This document shows, piece after piece, positions 33,311 through 45,006 of a DNA stretch of 64,000 bases. Under the pieces are notes generated by a model that saw only the letters and a list, made by a program, of their open reading frames with translations, ran no database searches and was not told where the DNA came from. Source of the stretch: Flavobacteriales bacterium (GTDB lineage: Bacteria > Bacteroidota > Bacteroidia > Flavobacteriales > Flavobacteriaceae); NCBI GenBank assembly GCA_003331305.1, contig QOQB01000002.1, positions 111,948 through 175,947 of the forward strand, given 5' to 3'. A program made the position numbers and the translations under genes. Positions within the stretch are counted from its first letter, which is position 1; each line of letters opens with the position of its first letter.

Positions 33311-35455
33311 ATGAGAAAGAAGATTTTTATCCCCCTTATTTTAATTGCCTTAGTGCTCCTTGCATGGACTCGTTTCAGCCCACCAGTAAGTCATAGTTTT
33401 TCAACTAACGTCTCAAAAGATAAGCTCCTGATGGAACTTATCACATACTTTATGCAGCGGGGTCATTTTTCACCAAAGATTATTAATAACGACCTTTCTG
33501 AAAAACTCCACGCGACCTTTTTGGAAATGCTTGACGGTCAAAAAAGGTATTTCCTAAAGAAAGATATTGCGCAATTTGATCGTTATAAATACGCACTCGA
33601 CGATGAATTTCGAAGCTTAAATACCGATTTTTTTGATTTGGTACATGCACGCTATATTCAGCGAAGAAACGAAGCAGAACTGTTTTATACGGAATTATTA
33701 GAAAAGCCCTTTGATTACTCAAAAAACGAAGAAATTGATTTAGACTATGAAGATCAAGGATATCCTATTACCCTACGACAACGCTCCGAAAAATGGCGTA
33801 AACAACTTAAATTTTCCACGCTAAATATTGTACATAGTAAATTAGAGGAAGAAGAAAAAAGAGCGGAAAAGGATACTTCATACCAACCGAAACTGTTTGA
33901 CGAATTAGAAGCAGAAGCGCGCCAAATAACACGCGAAAATCTTGAGAATTACTTTTCTCTGATGGAAGATGTTAGGGATGAAGATTGGTTCGGTAGTTAT
34001 TTGAATGCCTTTGTTTCACAGTTTGACCCACACTCGGTGTACTTTGCGCCCGTTGATAAAGATAGGTTTGATGCTTCCATGTCTGGAAAATACGAAGGTA
34101 TTGGCGCCCGACTAACCAAGCGAAACCAATCCATAAAAATTGTAGAGATTATTTCTGGCGGTCCGCTGTGGCGTGACCAATCTATAGATGTTGGCGATCA
34201 AATAATGATGGTCAGACAAGAAGAGGGTGACCCCGTTGACGTGCAATCTATGCGCTTAGACGATGCCATTGAACTTATAAAAGGCCCGGAGGGAACAACA
34301 GTATTTATAACAGTAAAAAAAGTTGATGGAACCGTAGAGGAAGTACCCATTAACCGAGACACAGTTGTTATGGAAGAGTCCTATTTAAAATCTTCACTAA
34401 TTGAAAAGGCGGGACGTTCGTATGGACTCATACATTTACCAAAATTTTATGTAGATTTTAAAGACTATAAAGAACGCAACGCTGCCAAGGACATGCAGCA
34501 GGAAATTATTCGATTAAAGAGTCAAGGGATGAATGGGCTTGTTATTGACTTGAGAAATAACGGAGGTGGTTCGTTGCAGACCGTAGTTGACATGGCTGGG
34601 TTTTTTATCGACGAAGGCCCAGTGGTTCAAGTAAAGTCTACTTCTGAAAAAAGTAAAGTACTTAGAGACAGAGATGGCAAAACGCTTTGGGAAGGCCCAC
34701 TTGTTATTTTGGTAAATGAACTTTCTGCATCTGCGTCTGAAATTTTGGCTGCTGCCATGCAAGACTATGAGCGCGCTGTTGTGTTAGGAAGTAAACAAAC
34801 CTTTGGCAAGGGTACTGTACAAAACGTTCTTGAATTGAACAGATTTGTATCCAAAAGCACATATGGTGATTTGGGCGCTTTAAAATACACCACTGAAAAA
34901 TTTTATCGAATTACTGGAAAATCCACACAGTTAGAGGGCGTTAAAAGCGATGTAGTTGCTCCTGACCGTTACGCTTATGTAGATATAGGGGAGAAAGATG
35001 AGGAAAATCCACTCGTTTGGGATCAAATTACTTCTGCTTCGTTTTCAAAATGGGGCGGGTACAAAAACTATCAAGACGTGATTCAAAAAAGTAGTAATCG
35101 CATTGCAACAAATGATCTTTTTCAGTTGATTGATAAAAATGCAAAATGGGTTAAGGACCAGCAAGAAAAAGATATATTTTCTTTGAATTATAAAGTATTC
35201 TCGTCAGATATTGAAAAACGCGAATCTGTTGCGGATCAATATGATGTGTTAGATGACTATACGAATTCGCTTTCGTTCTCATCATTACCATACGAGCGTG
35301 TCAAAATGAAGGCAGATTCGATATTGGCAGAGAAACGTAAAAGATGGAAAAAAACACTCAAAAAAGACATGTACTTAGAGGAAGCTGTACATATATTAGA
35401 AGATTTAGAGTTGAATTTCATCCCATCTAAGCCACTTGCATTGCAACAAAATTAA
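33311..35455 (+). CDS. prc: C-terminal processing (tail-specific) protease, S41 family
   Basis: 714 residues; an N-terminal signal anchor (residues 3-20), an N-terminal helical domain, a PDZ domain (about 250-340, SGKYEGIGARLT ... GDQIMMV), and the S41 catalytic core with DLRNNGGGSLQ. The Ser nucleophile is in VNELSASASEILAAA and the Lys in SKQTFGKGTVQ. E. coli Prc is 680 residues and trims envelope proteins including penicillin-binding and peptidoglycan-hydrolase regulators. It converges with rodA, overlapping by 4 bp. Confidence 0.94.
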   Translation: MRKKIFIPLILIALVLLAWTRFSPPVSHSFSTNVSKDKLLMELITYFMQRGHFSPKIINNDLSEKLHATFLEMLDGQKRYFLKKDIAQFDRYKYALDDEFRSLNTDFFDLVHARYIQRRNEAELFYTELLEKPFDYSKNEEIDLDYEDQGYPITLRQRSEKWRKQLKFSTLNIVHSKLEEEEKRAEKDTSYQPKLFDELEAEARQITRENLENYFSLMEDVRDEDWFGSYLNAFVSQFDPHSVYFAPVDKDRFDASMSGKYEGIGARLTKRNQSIKIVEIISGGPLWRDQSIDVGDQIMMVRQEEGDPVDVQSMRLDDAIELIKGPEGTTVFITVKKVDGTVEEVPINRDTVVMEESYLKSSLIEKAGRSYGLIHLPKFYVDFKDYKERNAAKDMQQEIIRLKSQGMNGLVIDLRNNGGGSLQTVVDMAGFFIDEGPVVQVKSTSEKSKVLRDRDGKTLWEGPLVILVNELSASASEILAAAMQDYERAVVLGSKQTFGKGTVQNVLELNRFVSKSTYGDLGALKYTTEKFYRITGKSTQLEGVKSDVVAPDRYAYVDIGEKDEENPLVWDQITSASFSKWGGYKNYQDVIQKSSNRIATNDLFQLIDKNAKWVKDQQEKDIFSLNYKVFSSDIEKRESVADQYDVLDDYTNSLSFSSLPYERVKMKADSILAEKRKRWKKTLKKDMYLEEAVHILEDLELNFIPSKPLALQQN

Positions 35456-36693
35456 GCCATACGTTGGTAGGCAATGCGTAAGTAAATTCCTAGGAAAACA
35501 CTAAACGCCAATAAACTTGATCCGCCATAACTTATTAACGGTAACGGAATTCCAATTGTAGGAACAAGCCCTACTACCATACCTAAGTTTATGGCCACGT
35601 GAATAAATAAAGTACAAGCAAAACCAAGACAAAATACGCGCGCAAAGGTTGTTTTTTGTTTGTAAGCTACTCGAACAATTCTTAATATTAACGTCAAAAA
35701 AAGGATTAATACCAACGCAGAGCCTACAAAACCCCACTCTTCGCCAATAGTGGTGAAAATGTAGTCGGTTTGTTGTTCTGGTACAAAACCACCTTTTGTT
35801 TGTGTACCTTCTAAAAATCCTTTCCCCGAAAATCGGCCAGAGCCTATAGCAATTTGTGATTGATTGATATTATATCCAATACCTTGTGTATCTACTTCTT
35901 TACCAAGTAAAATATTAAATCGATCTCTATGGCGTTGTTCAAAAATCTCTTCAAAAATATAGGACACTGAATATGCGAATCCACACAAAAGCACCACACT
36001 AACAAGGGCTGGAAAAACAGCTTTTTTTTGTTTTCTTTTGGATTGCAAGCCAATATATAGAATTGCGAGTAGGAATACAGCTGCCATGACCCAATATATA
36101 CCGACTAACAATGTCGAAAGGAATAATACAAAAAGAATGATAAGTATTAGTAAGAAAAATGATGGAAGCCCTTCTGCGTGTAAAACTAAAAAAAACCCAA
36201 GTAATACAAGTGCGGTTCCTGCGTCGGGTTGTAATAAAGTTAGTATTGCAGGAATTCCTAAGATCAAAAAAGCCCCAATGTAATCTCTAGTTTGATCTAT
36301 TTGTGTGTTAAAATCTCCTAGATGTTTTGCAAGCGCCAAAGCAACAGCAACTTTGGCAAATTCAGAAGGCTGCAAACTAAACCCTCCAATGCTGTACCAT
36401 GACTGTGCGCCAGAAACTTCGGTTCCAAACAACCAGAGCCCTAATAAACTTACTATAGCAAGCAGGTAAATAATACTCGCGTAGCGCTCAAAAAATCTCG
36501 TGTCTAAAAATTGTGTAATAATAATAAGGGCAGTGCCTAACCCTAAAGAAGTAACTTGCTTTTCTATGTAACTAAGTGCGAGTGAATTGTCATTGGCATT
36601 GTACAATACAGAGTAAATGTTTACTAATCCGATGCAGACCAAAACAACACAAAGCACTAAGCTTGACCAATCAAAACGCGCGAGCTTATTCAT
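35452..36693 (-). CDS. rodA: Rod-shape peptidoglycan glycosyltransferase RodA
   Basis: 413-residue SEDS protein with about ten TM helices, polymerising glycan strands in the elongasome with PBP2. Motifs: GAQSWYSIGGFSLQPSEFAKVAVALALA (SEDS signature), LLQPDAGTALVLLGFFLVL, and GIPLPLISYGGSSLLAFSVFLGI near the C-terminus. It overlaps the PBP2 gene by 8 bp and is last in the mreBCD-mrdA-rodA cluster. Confidence 0.96.
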   Translation of the reverse strand: MNKLARFDWSSLVLCVVLVCIGLVNIYSVLYNANDNSLALSYIEKQVTSLGLGTALIIITQFLDTRFFERYASIIYLLAIVSLLGLWLFGTEVSGAQSWYSIGGFSLQPSEFAKVAVALALAKHLGDFNTQIDQTRDYIGAFLILGIPAILTLLQPDAGTALVLLGFFLVLHAEGLPSFFLLILIILFVLFLSTLLVGIYWVMAAVFLLAILYIGLQSKRKQKKAVFPALVSVVLLCGFAYSVSYIFEEIFEQRHRDRFNILLGKEVDTQGIGYNINQSQIAIGSGRFSGKGFLEGTQTKGGFVPEQQTDYIFTTIGEEWGFVGSALVLILFLTLILRIVRVAYKQKTTFARVFCLGFACTLFIHVAINLGMVVGLVPTIGIPLPLISYGGSSLLAFSVFLGIYLRIAYQRMA

Positions 36694-38548
36694 TTATAGT
36701 AAAGGGTTCGTTACTTGTTATTTTGGCGTACTCTGCTTCCAAACTGCCTTCCATCATGCGTTTTTCTAACCATTTGCGTTTCACATCTCCAGTTAGGTAT
36801 TTTTCAATGACCAAACTTGCAATAGGAGCTGCCCAACGACCCCCCCAATAACCATTTTCAACAATTACAGCAAGAGCAATTTTTGGATTCTCTTTTGGGG
36901 CAAAGGCAATGAACATGGAGTGGTCGGTGAGCTGTGTTCTTACCCCGTTAATTTTAGTGAAATTCTCAATAGTCCCCGTTTTTCCACATACTTCAATTCC
37001 ACGAACAGCAGCAACGCGCGCGGTACCTTTTTTAACCACGTTTGCCATGCCTTCAACTACTGGATCAAAATGCTTGGTTGATATCGTAGTATATCGTTTT
37101 GTTTTGTAGCGGGAATCAATAAAATCACCTTGAATTCCCTTCACAAAATGGGGCGAGTAGAAAAAACCACGATTAGCAATTGTAGCTGCCACATTTGCCA
37201 ATTGGATTGGGGTCATCAAAATTTCGCCTTGACCGATGGCATTTGAAACTGTTGTAGCACCACGCCATCGTTGATTGGGGTACCATAGATTATAAAAATT
37301 TGCATTAGGGACATAGCCCGATTGGCCTACTGGGTGATCATAACCCAAATAATTTCCAAGACCAAAACTGCCAAGGTGGCTGTGCCACGTGTTCATGCCG
37401 TCAGGCGCATTATTGTCTTTATCAATAATGCGCCTATACACATTAGAAAAATACGTATTGCAAGACTTATGGATTCCGCGATCAAGATTGTTTATTGTTC
37501 CACGTTTGCATTTACACTCCATAAACTGATTACGTGCATAAAAATGTCCGCTGTTACAAGTAAAAGTAGCTTTTGGAGTTATAACTTCCTCTTCAAGTGC
37601 AATAAGCGCGTTGAGCACTTTAAATGGGGAACCTGGGGGATACTGCCCTTGCAACGATCTATCAAATAAAAAGCGGTTTAATGTGTCTTGTTTTAAAACT
37701 TTAAAATTTTCAGAACGCTCCCTGCCCACGAGTAAATTTGGCGCATATGTGGGCATACTTACGCTCATCAAAATTTCCCCAGTATTTGGCTCAATAGCCA
37801 AAATACCACCACGTTTATTGGCGAGAAGCTTGGTGCCATATTCCTGTAAATCGATATCTATAGACAACGTAATATCTTGCGCAGGTACGGGCAGGGAGTC
37901 AAGCCTGCCGTCTTTGTACGAACCAATAATGCGATTGAATTTATCGCGTTGTAAGTAGGATACACCCTTTTGGCCACGCAGTATTTTTTCGTAGGTTTTT
38001 TCTATACCCTGCCTGCCAATAAGTTCGCCTTGCTTGTAGTAGGGATTGGTTTCTATATCAAAATAGTTTACTTCGCTGATATAACCCAAAATATTGGAAG
38101 CGACGTTTGTTTGATAGGCACGAACGGACTTTCGTTGAATATACATTCCTGGAAACTTCCACATTTTTTCTTGTAGTAAAGCGTAGTCTTGCTTAGAAAT
38201 TTGGGCCAATAGTACTGAAGGAGCACGCAATGAATAGCGTTTGGCTTTGGTCAGTTTGTCAATGAGTTGCTGTTTAGTAAGACCTAACATTTCGCAAAGA
38301 TTCAAGGTGTCAAAAGCACTAAGGTTTTTTGGCACAACCATTAGATCATACATGGGTTGGTTGGAAACTAGTAACTTACCGTTTCGATCATATATGTAGC
38401 CTCTTTCTGGATATACATACTGCTTTAGTACCGAATTTTTAAGGGACAAATCTCCATACTCATCTGATACGATTTGTAGGGAAAACAATCGTACAAACAT
38501 CACAATGCCAAATAATCCGACAAGAATAGGAAAAAAGCGTACTCTCAT
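36686..38548 (-). CDS. mrdA: Penicillin-binding protein 2
   Basis: 620-residue class B PBP, the transpeptidase partner of RodA. One N-terminal TM helix (residues 5-25), a pedestal domain (GRQGIEKTYEKILRG), and a transpeptidase domain with Ser307 and Lys310 in PPGSPFK, SNAIGQGEI, and the KTGT motif in VCGKTGTIEN. The SxxK motif has Pro where most PBP2 have Thr. Its ATG overlaps the mreD stop (TAATG). Confidence 0.96.
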   Translation of the reverse strand: MRVRFFPILVGLFGIVMFVRLFSLQIVSDEYGDLSLKNSVLKQYVYPERGYIYDRNGKLLVSNQPMYDLMVVPKNLSAFDTLNLCEMLGLTKQQLIDKLTKAKRYSLRAPSVLLAQISKQDYALLQEKMWKFPGMYIQRKSVRAYQTNVASNILGYISEVNYFDIETNPYYKQGELIGRQGIEKTYEKILRGQKGVSYLQRDKFNRIIGSYKDGRLDSLPVPAQDITLSIDIDLQEYGTKLLANKRGGILAIEPNTGEILMSVSMPTYAPNLLVGRERSENFKVLKQDTLNRFLFDRSLQGQYPPGSPFKVLNALIALEEEVITPKATFTCNSGHFYARNQFMECKCKRGTINNLDRGIHKSCNTYFSNVYRRIIDKDNNAPDGMNTWHSHLGSFGLGNYLGYDHPVGQSGYVPNANFYNLWYPNQRWRGATTVSNAIGQGEILMTPIQLANVAATIANRGFFYSPHFVKGIQGDFIDSRYKTKRYTTISTKHFDPVVEGMANVVKKGTARVAAVRGIEVCGKTGTIENFTKINGVRTQLTDHSMFIAFAPKENPKIALAVIVENGYWGGRWAAPIASLVIEKYLTGDVKRKWLEKRMMEGSLEAEYAKITSNEPFTINE

Positions 38549-39048
38549 TATTTAGAATTTCGTGTTAACAAGAGAATAAAAGCAACCGCCAAAATGGTTA
38601 GTAAACTATTTACAAGCCATGTATTTAGTAACCATCCAATACGCTCAATAGTACCCACTACAAAAGCAAAAACAATAAAGTGATGCACTACTGTAACAAG
38701 TATGACATAGCGAAACAAACTGCCAAACGGCTCTTGCTGAAGTTTTAAATTTTGTGGTGCAATAGCATCACTAAAAATGGCTCTAATAAATAAAGGGCGC
38801 GCAAATGAAATCAATAAACTAGCAGCCGTATGAACCCCTCCAGAAAAAAAGATAAAATCAACGCAAAATCCAATAAAAAATCCTGCCAAAAGAACCACCC
38901 AAGACGCCCAATTGTTTGGAATAAAAATCAGTAGTAATACATACACAAAGGGGGTGTAAGGAATACCTAACAATATGGGGTCAAAAATAAACGCCTGAAC
39001 AAATAGCAGTATTATAAACCATAAAATTAATTTTGGTGACCTATTCAT
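38548..39048 (-). CDS. mreD: Rod shape-determining membrane protein MreD
   Basis: 166 residues, five or six TM segments, and little conserved sequence, as is usual for MreD. It is identified mainly by position between mreC (8-bp overlap) and PBP2 (1-bp overlap). It links MreC to the elongasome in the inner membrane. Confidence 0.88.
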   Translation of the reverse strand: MNRSPKLILWFIILLFVQAFIFDPILLGIPYTPFVYVLLLIFIPNNWASWVVLLAGFFIGFCVDFIFFSGGVHTAASLLISFARPLFIRAIFSDAIAPQNLKLQQEPFGSLFRYVILVTVVHHFIVFAFVVGTIERIGWLLNTWLVNSLLTILAVAFILLLTRNSK

Positions 39049-39841
39049 TGTTGCCTATCGTTTCTTTTATTAAATCTGCGGATGGAAAATTCACCACATA
39101 TACCTGATTAAGGTTGGTCATGTCTTGAAAAAGCGAAACACGGATGTCGTAGTAATTATCATTTAGGGGAACTTTAGTGGACGAAACAACTCCCAAAGGA
39201 ATTTCGGCTGGAAAAATGGCTGACATACCACCTGTAACAATAGTATCACCCATCATAACCTTTGCTGCTAATGGAACATCAGAAAGCACCAGGGTATTTG
39301 GTTCTTCGCCATTCCAATATAAACTGCCAAAATGATTGCTTTTAGTGAGTTTGGCATTGACTTTTAGGGATTTATTAAGCAATGAAATAACGCCACTTGT
39401 TTCTGCATTAGCGCTATTTACAACGCCAACAATACCATGAGCCGTTATGACTCCCATTTCTTTTTTTACTCCAGAATCACGGCCAGCATTGAGTGTCAAA
39501 TGGTTGTGATTTAACTGAATACTATTTCGTATGACTTGAGCTGGGATTACATTAAAGGGGATAGAGTCAAACAAAAGCGCTTCATTATTTTTGGTAATAA
39601 GCTGCGTAAGCAGAAATTGATTTTCCGCAACTAATTGTTCGTTATGTTTTTGACGCTTAAAAAACGAAAACAAGTTATAACGGACTTTAAAAAAAGGTGC
39701 CGATACCTTATTGTTAAACGTAATAAATGAATTTTGTTGGTAGTTTTGATTTGTTGCAATAAATCGCAGCGATAAGCCAAATAAAAAGATGAACAACAAA
39801 AGCGTTCTATTTCGCAGTATGCTGTTCAGTAGTTTTTGCAT
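39041..39841 (-). CDS. mreC: Rod shape-determining protein MreC
   Basis: 266 residues: a short cytoplasmic start, one TM helix (about 11-28), a coiled coil (about 55-85), and the periplasmic beta domain (ITAHGIVGVVNSANAETSGVISLLN ... VTGGMSAIFPAEIPLGVV). It scaffolds PBP2 and RodA. It starts 7 bp downstream of mreB. Confidence 0.94.
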   Translation of the reverse strand: MQKLLNSILRNRTLLLFIFLFGLSLRFIATNQNYQQNSFITFNNKVSAPFFKVRYNLFSFFKRQKHNEQLVAENQFLLTQLITKNNEALLFDSIPFNVIPAQVIRNSIQLNHNHLTLNAGRDSGVKKEMGVITAHGIVGVVNSANAETSGVISLLNKSLKVNAKLTKSNHFGSLYWNGEEPNTLVLSDVPLAAKVMMGDTIVTGGMSAIFPAEIPLGVVSSTKVPLNDNYYDIRVSLFQDMTNLNQVYVVNFPSADLIKETIGNNE

Positions 39842-39848
39842 GAGCGAT

Positions 39849-40877
39849 CTATTTTACCAAGACAGACTTGTAACGCTCAATGTTTTTAAGTGCAGTGCCT
39901 GTTCCACGCACTACGGCTCTGAGGGGATCTTCGGCAATAAATATAGGAAGTTCAGTTTTTTGCGATAATCGCTTATCTAATCCCCTAAGCATAGACCCAC
40001 CGCCAGCTAAATACACACCTGTATTGTAAATGTCAGCTGCCAGTTCGGGGGGAGTTTGTGCTAAGGTCTCCATTACAGAGTCTTCAATACGGATAATGGA
40101 TTTATCAAGAGCTTTATGTATTTCACGATATGAAATCATAATTTCTTTTGGCTTTCCAGTCAGTAAATCACGTCCCTGAACCGACATGTCGTCAGGTGGG
40201 TTTTCCAATTCTTCTGTAGCAGAACCAATTGAAATTTTTACACGTTCTGCGGTACGCTCTCCAACAAACAAATTGTGTTGGGTACGCATGTAATAAATAA
40301 TGTCGTTTGTAAATACATCCCCAGCAATTTTAACTGATTTGTCACATACAATTCCAGACAAGGCAATGACTGCGATTTCTGTGGTACCACCACCAATATC
40401 TACAATCATATTACCTTTAGGTTGCATGATATCTACCCCGATACCAATAGCAGCAGCCATGGGTTCATGAATCAAGTAAACCTCTTTGCCATTAACACGT
40501 TCAGCAGATTCGCGTACAGCCCGCATCTCCACTTCTGTAATTCCTGATGGAATACAAATGACCATTCGAAGTGAGGGAGTGAAAAATCTTTTTTTCAGCG
40601 AAGGAATGTTCTTTATGAACATGCTTATCATTTGCTCCGAAGCATTAAAATCGGCTATAACTCCATCTTTCAATGGGCGTATAGTTTTAATATTTTCGTG
40701 CGTTTTACCTTGCATTTGGTTGGCTTCCTGGCCAACTGCAATTATTTTGTTGGTCGTTCTGTTTATGGCAACAATTGAGGGGCTATCTACTACAACTTTA
40801 TCATTGTGAATGATAAGAGTGTTTGCAGTACCTAAGTCAATCGCAATTTCCTCTGTTAAAAAATCAAAAAATCCCAT
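39849..40877 (-). CDS. mreB: Rod shape-determining actin homologue MreB
   Basis: 342 residues. Actin-fold signatures: IDLGTANTLI (phosphate-1), NMIVDIGGGTTEIAVIALSG (phosphate-2), VYLAGGGSMLRGLD (adenosine). It forms membrane-associated filaments that guide cell-wall insertion. It starts 30 bp after purH; the short gap suggests read-through from upstream. Confidence 0.97.
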   Translation of the reverse strand: MGFFDFLTEEIAIDLGTANTLIIHNDKVVVDSPSIVAINRTTNKIIAVGQEANQMQGKTHENIKTIRPLKDGVIADFNASEQMISMFIKNIPSLKKRFFTPSLRMVICIPSGITEVEMRAVRESAERVNGKEVYLIHEPMAAAIGIGVDIMQPKGNMIVDIGGGTTEIAVIALSGIVCDKSVKIAGDVFTNDIIYYMRTQHNLFVGERTAERVKISIGSATEELENPPDDMSVQGRDLLTGKPKEIMISYREIHKALDKSIIRIEDSVMETLAQTPPELAADIYNTGVYLAGGGSMLRGLDKRLSQKTELPIFIAEDPLRAVVRGTGTALKNIERYKSVLVK

Positions 40878-40907
40878 AGGAAAAAATTTGGTACGTAATA
40901 TTACGAA

Positions 40908-42434
40908 TTAATGTTTAAAATGTCGCACACTTGTCATCACCATTGACAAATTATTTTCGTTGCAAAAATCAATACTTAATTGATCTTTAATAGAACCTCC
41001 AGGCTGAATTACCGACCTAATGCCTGCCTTGTAAGCAATTTCCACACAATCTGGAAATGGAAAAAAAGCATCACTTGCCATAACCGCACCATCTAGATCG
41101 AATCCAAAGTTTGACGCTTTTTCAATAGAATGTTTTAACGCATCTACTCGGGAGGTCTGGCCTGTTCCCGAAGAAATTAATTGCCCATTTTTTGCCAGAA
41201 CGATAGTATTTGATTTTGTGTGCTTAGCAATTTTTGATGCAAATAATAAATCGTTTTCTTCTTGTTCAGTAGCTTTTCTTTTGGTTGCCGTTTGTAAAAT
41301 TTCGGCACTATCTGTTACAGCATCACGTTCTTGCACCAAGTGTCCGTTTAAACAAGTGCGCACTAGCGTTTTGGGTTCGGGGTATTGGTTTAGTTGTAAT
41401 AAAATTCTATTTTTTTTCTGTTGAAGAACCTCGAGTGCATCAGTGTTAAAATCAGGTGCAATAACCACTTCACAAAATAAATTGTGGATTTGTTCTGCAG
41501 TAGCTAGGTCAATAGTAGTGTTGGCAATCAGCACGCCACCAAAAGCAGAAATAGGATCACCTGCTAGCGCATCCGCATAGGCTTTGGCTAGAGTACTGCG
41601 TGTGGCTAACCCGCACGCATTGTTGTGTTTTAAAATGGCAAAGGTGGGTGCATCATTTTGAAACTCTGCCATGAGCTGCACAGCAGCGTCAACATCCAAT
41701 AGGTTATTGTATGATAGCGCCTTACCGCCATGCTTGACAAATACTTCTTCAAAGTCACCAAAAAATTGTCCTTTTTGATGTGGGTTTTCACCATATCGTA
41801 ATGCAGTACCGTTTGTGTAACTAATTTTTAATACATCCGCATCTTGTCTAAAAAACGTAAAAATTTGAGTGTCATAATGTGAAGATACTTGAAATGCATT
41901 GGCAGCAAATTTCTTTCTATCGGAAAGTTCGGTACTTCCTTTTTTGTCATGAAGCAGGGATAAGAAACTAGCGTAATCATCTACTGATGAAACACAAAGC
42001 ACATCGCGATAATTTTTGGCAGCTGCCCGAATAAGCGAAATGCCCCCAATATCAATTTTTTCAATGATTTCTGCCTCGCTAGCACCTGAACGAACGGTAT
42101 CTTCAAAAGGATATAGATCAACCAACACAATGTCTAAATGCGGGATGTCGTATGTGGTAAGCTCTTGTTGGTCTTTTTCATTTTCTCTGCGATTCAAAAT
42201 TCCACCAAAAACTTTTGGATGCAATGTTTTTACGCGCCCGCCCAAAATAGAAGGGTATGAGGTTAAATCTTCTACTTGTTTGACAGGTATGTTTTGTTTC
42301 TCAATAAATGCTGCCGTACCGCCAGTAGAATAAAGTGTAATACCCAACTCGTGCATCCTTTTTACGATGGGCGCTAGCCCTTCTTTATTAAACACGGAAA
42401 CGAGGGCGGATTTGGCTTGAATTGCATCTTGCAT
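40908..42434 (-). CDS. purH: Bifunctional AICAR transformylase / IMP cyclohydrolase
   Basis: 508 residues catalysing the last two steps of de novo IMP synthesis. The N-terminal MGS-like cyclohydrolase (residues 1-195) contains STGGTAAFIEKQNIPVK and GGRVKTLHPKVFGG. The AICAR transformylase follows, with TALRYGENPHQKGQF, AILKHNNACG and DAFFPFPDCVE. A TACTTTTA box lies about 20 bp before the ATG. Confidence 0.96.
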   Translation of the reverse strand: MQDAIQAKSALVSVFNKEGLAPIVKRMHELGITLYSTGGTAAFIEKQNIPVKQVEDLTSYPSILGGRVKTLHPKVFGGILNRRENEKDQQELTTYDIPHLDIVLVDLYPFEDTVRSGASEAEIIEKIDIGGISLIRAAAKNYRDVLCVSSVDDYASFLSLLHDKKGSTELSDRKKFAANAFQVSSHYDTQIFTFFRQDADVLKISYTNGTALRYGENPHQKGQFFGDFEEVFVKHGGKALSYNNLLDVDAAVQLMAEFQNDAPTFAILKHNNACGLATRSTLAKAYADALAGDPISAFGGVLIANTTIDLATAEQIHNLFCEVVIAPDFNTDALEVLQQKKNRILLQLNQYPEPKTLVRTCLNGHLVQERDAVTDSAEILQTATKRKATEQEENDLLFASKIAKHTKSNTIVLAKNGQLISSGTGQTSRVDALKHSIEKASNFGFDLDGAVMASDAFFPFPDCVEIAYKAGIRSVIQPGGSIKDQLSIDFCNENNLSMVMTSVRHFKH

Positions 42435-42476
42435 TTAGAAAAAATTAGAAAAAGTAAAAGTAGCAATTTTCTGCCA

Positions 42477-42947
42477 CTATAGCGGGCCGTTTGTACGTAA
42501 TATAAATGCTGAAACTAGCGCGTTTACCGCTTCTAAAAAAACCACATCTTTTTGATCAAACGCACAAGCTTTGTTAGAGTCAATATCTATTTGCCCCACA
42601 TTTTTGGCTTCCACAAAAAGTGGAATGACAATTTCTGATTTTACATCAATGCTACACGATATATAATTATCTTGACTAGAAACATCATCTACTACAAAAT
42701 TTTGATTGCTAAGCGCAACTTGCCCGCAGACCCCTTTTCCAAATGGAATTACGGTATGATCGGTAGGTTTTCCTGCAAATGCTTTTAGGTGAAGTTCTTG
42801 TTTTTGTGGATGATGAAAGTAAAAGCCTACCCAATCGTAGTTTGGGAGTTTTTGTTGTATTTCAGTGCATATTTCATCTAAACCGACTTGTAGTGTCGGA
42901 TTTTTGCTTAGGAATGATTCAATATGTTTTATGAGAGAAGAGTACAT
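42477..42947 (-). CDS. GAF-domain free methionine-(R)-sulfoxide reductase
   Basis: 156-residue single GAF domain. The fRMsr pattern is present: YDWVGFYF, GKGVCGQVA (Cys74), and YISCSIDVKSEIVIPLF (Cys98), with VGQIDIDSN after it. It reduces free Met-R-sulfoxide using thioredoxin. The ATG lies only a few bases past the groEL terminator hairpin (42953-42975), leaving little space for a ribosome-binding site. Confidence 0.85.
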   Translation of the reverse strand: MYSSLIKHIESFLSKNPTLQVGLDEICTEIQQKLPNYDWVGFYFHHPQKQELHLKAFAGKPTDHTVIPFGKGVCGQVALSNQNFVVDDVSSQDNYISCSIDVKSEIVIPLFVEAKNVGQIDIDSNKACAFDQKDVVFLEAVNALVSAFILRTNGPL

Positions 42948-42948
42948 A

Positions 42949-42975
42949 TAAAAACTGCCCCGTATCGGGGCAGTT
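42949..42975 (-). terminator. Terminator of groES-groEL
   Basis: On the minus strand AACTGCCCCG-ATA-CGGGGCAGTT, a perfect 10-bp stem, followed by a short T-run. It lies 11 bp after the groEL stop and ends about 2 bp before the start codon of the next gene. Confidence 0.85.
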
Positions 42976-42985
42976 ATTTTGCTTA

Positions 42986-44629
<1,644 letters not shown>

Positions 44630-44635
44630 TTAAAA

Positions 44636-44914
44636 TTAAACAATTGCTAGAATATCGCTTTCGCGCATAATAAGGTAGTCTCCGCCGTCTAGTTTAAGCT
44701 CAGTGCCGGCATATTTACCATACAAAACAGTATCGCCCACTTGTACAGTGATGGCATCGTCTTTGGTTCCAGGACCTGTAGCAACAACAGTTCCTTTTTG
44801 TGGTTTTTCTTTGGCTGAATCTGGGATAATAATTCCCGACGCTGTGGTAGTTTCTGCCGCTAATGGCTCAACAACTACACGGTCAGCCAATGGTTTGATA
44901 TTGATCGTACTCAT
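44636..44914 (-). CDS. groS: Co-chaperonin GroES
   Basis: 92 residues; the lid of the GroEL chamber. [22 protein letters not shown] includes the mobile loop, and [18 protein letters not shown] the core. First gene of groES-groEL. The 92 bp before it contain no CIRCE repeat; TTG...TATTTTTT (about 44960-44985) is a weak promoter candidate. Confidence 0.98.
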   Translation of the reverse strand: MSTINIKPLADRVVVEPLAAETTTASGIIIPDSAKEKPQKGTVVATGPGTKDDAITVQVGDTVLYGKYAGTELKLDGGDYLIMRESDILAIV

Positions 44915-45006
44915 GTTAATATTTGTTTTTTATGATTTAGCATCAATTGTGCCAAGTGGTATTTACTGCTTAATAAGAAAAAAATACTGACAGGTTGACA
45001 TCAAAA

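Noticed and set aside
44915..45006. CIRCE/HrcA operator before groES
   Set aside because: No TTAGCACTC-N9-GAGTGCTAA repeat is present on either strand.
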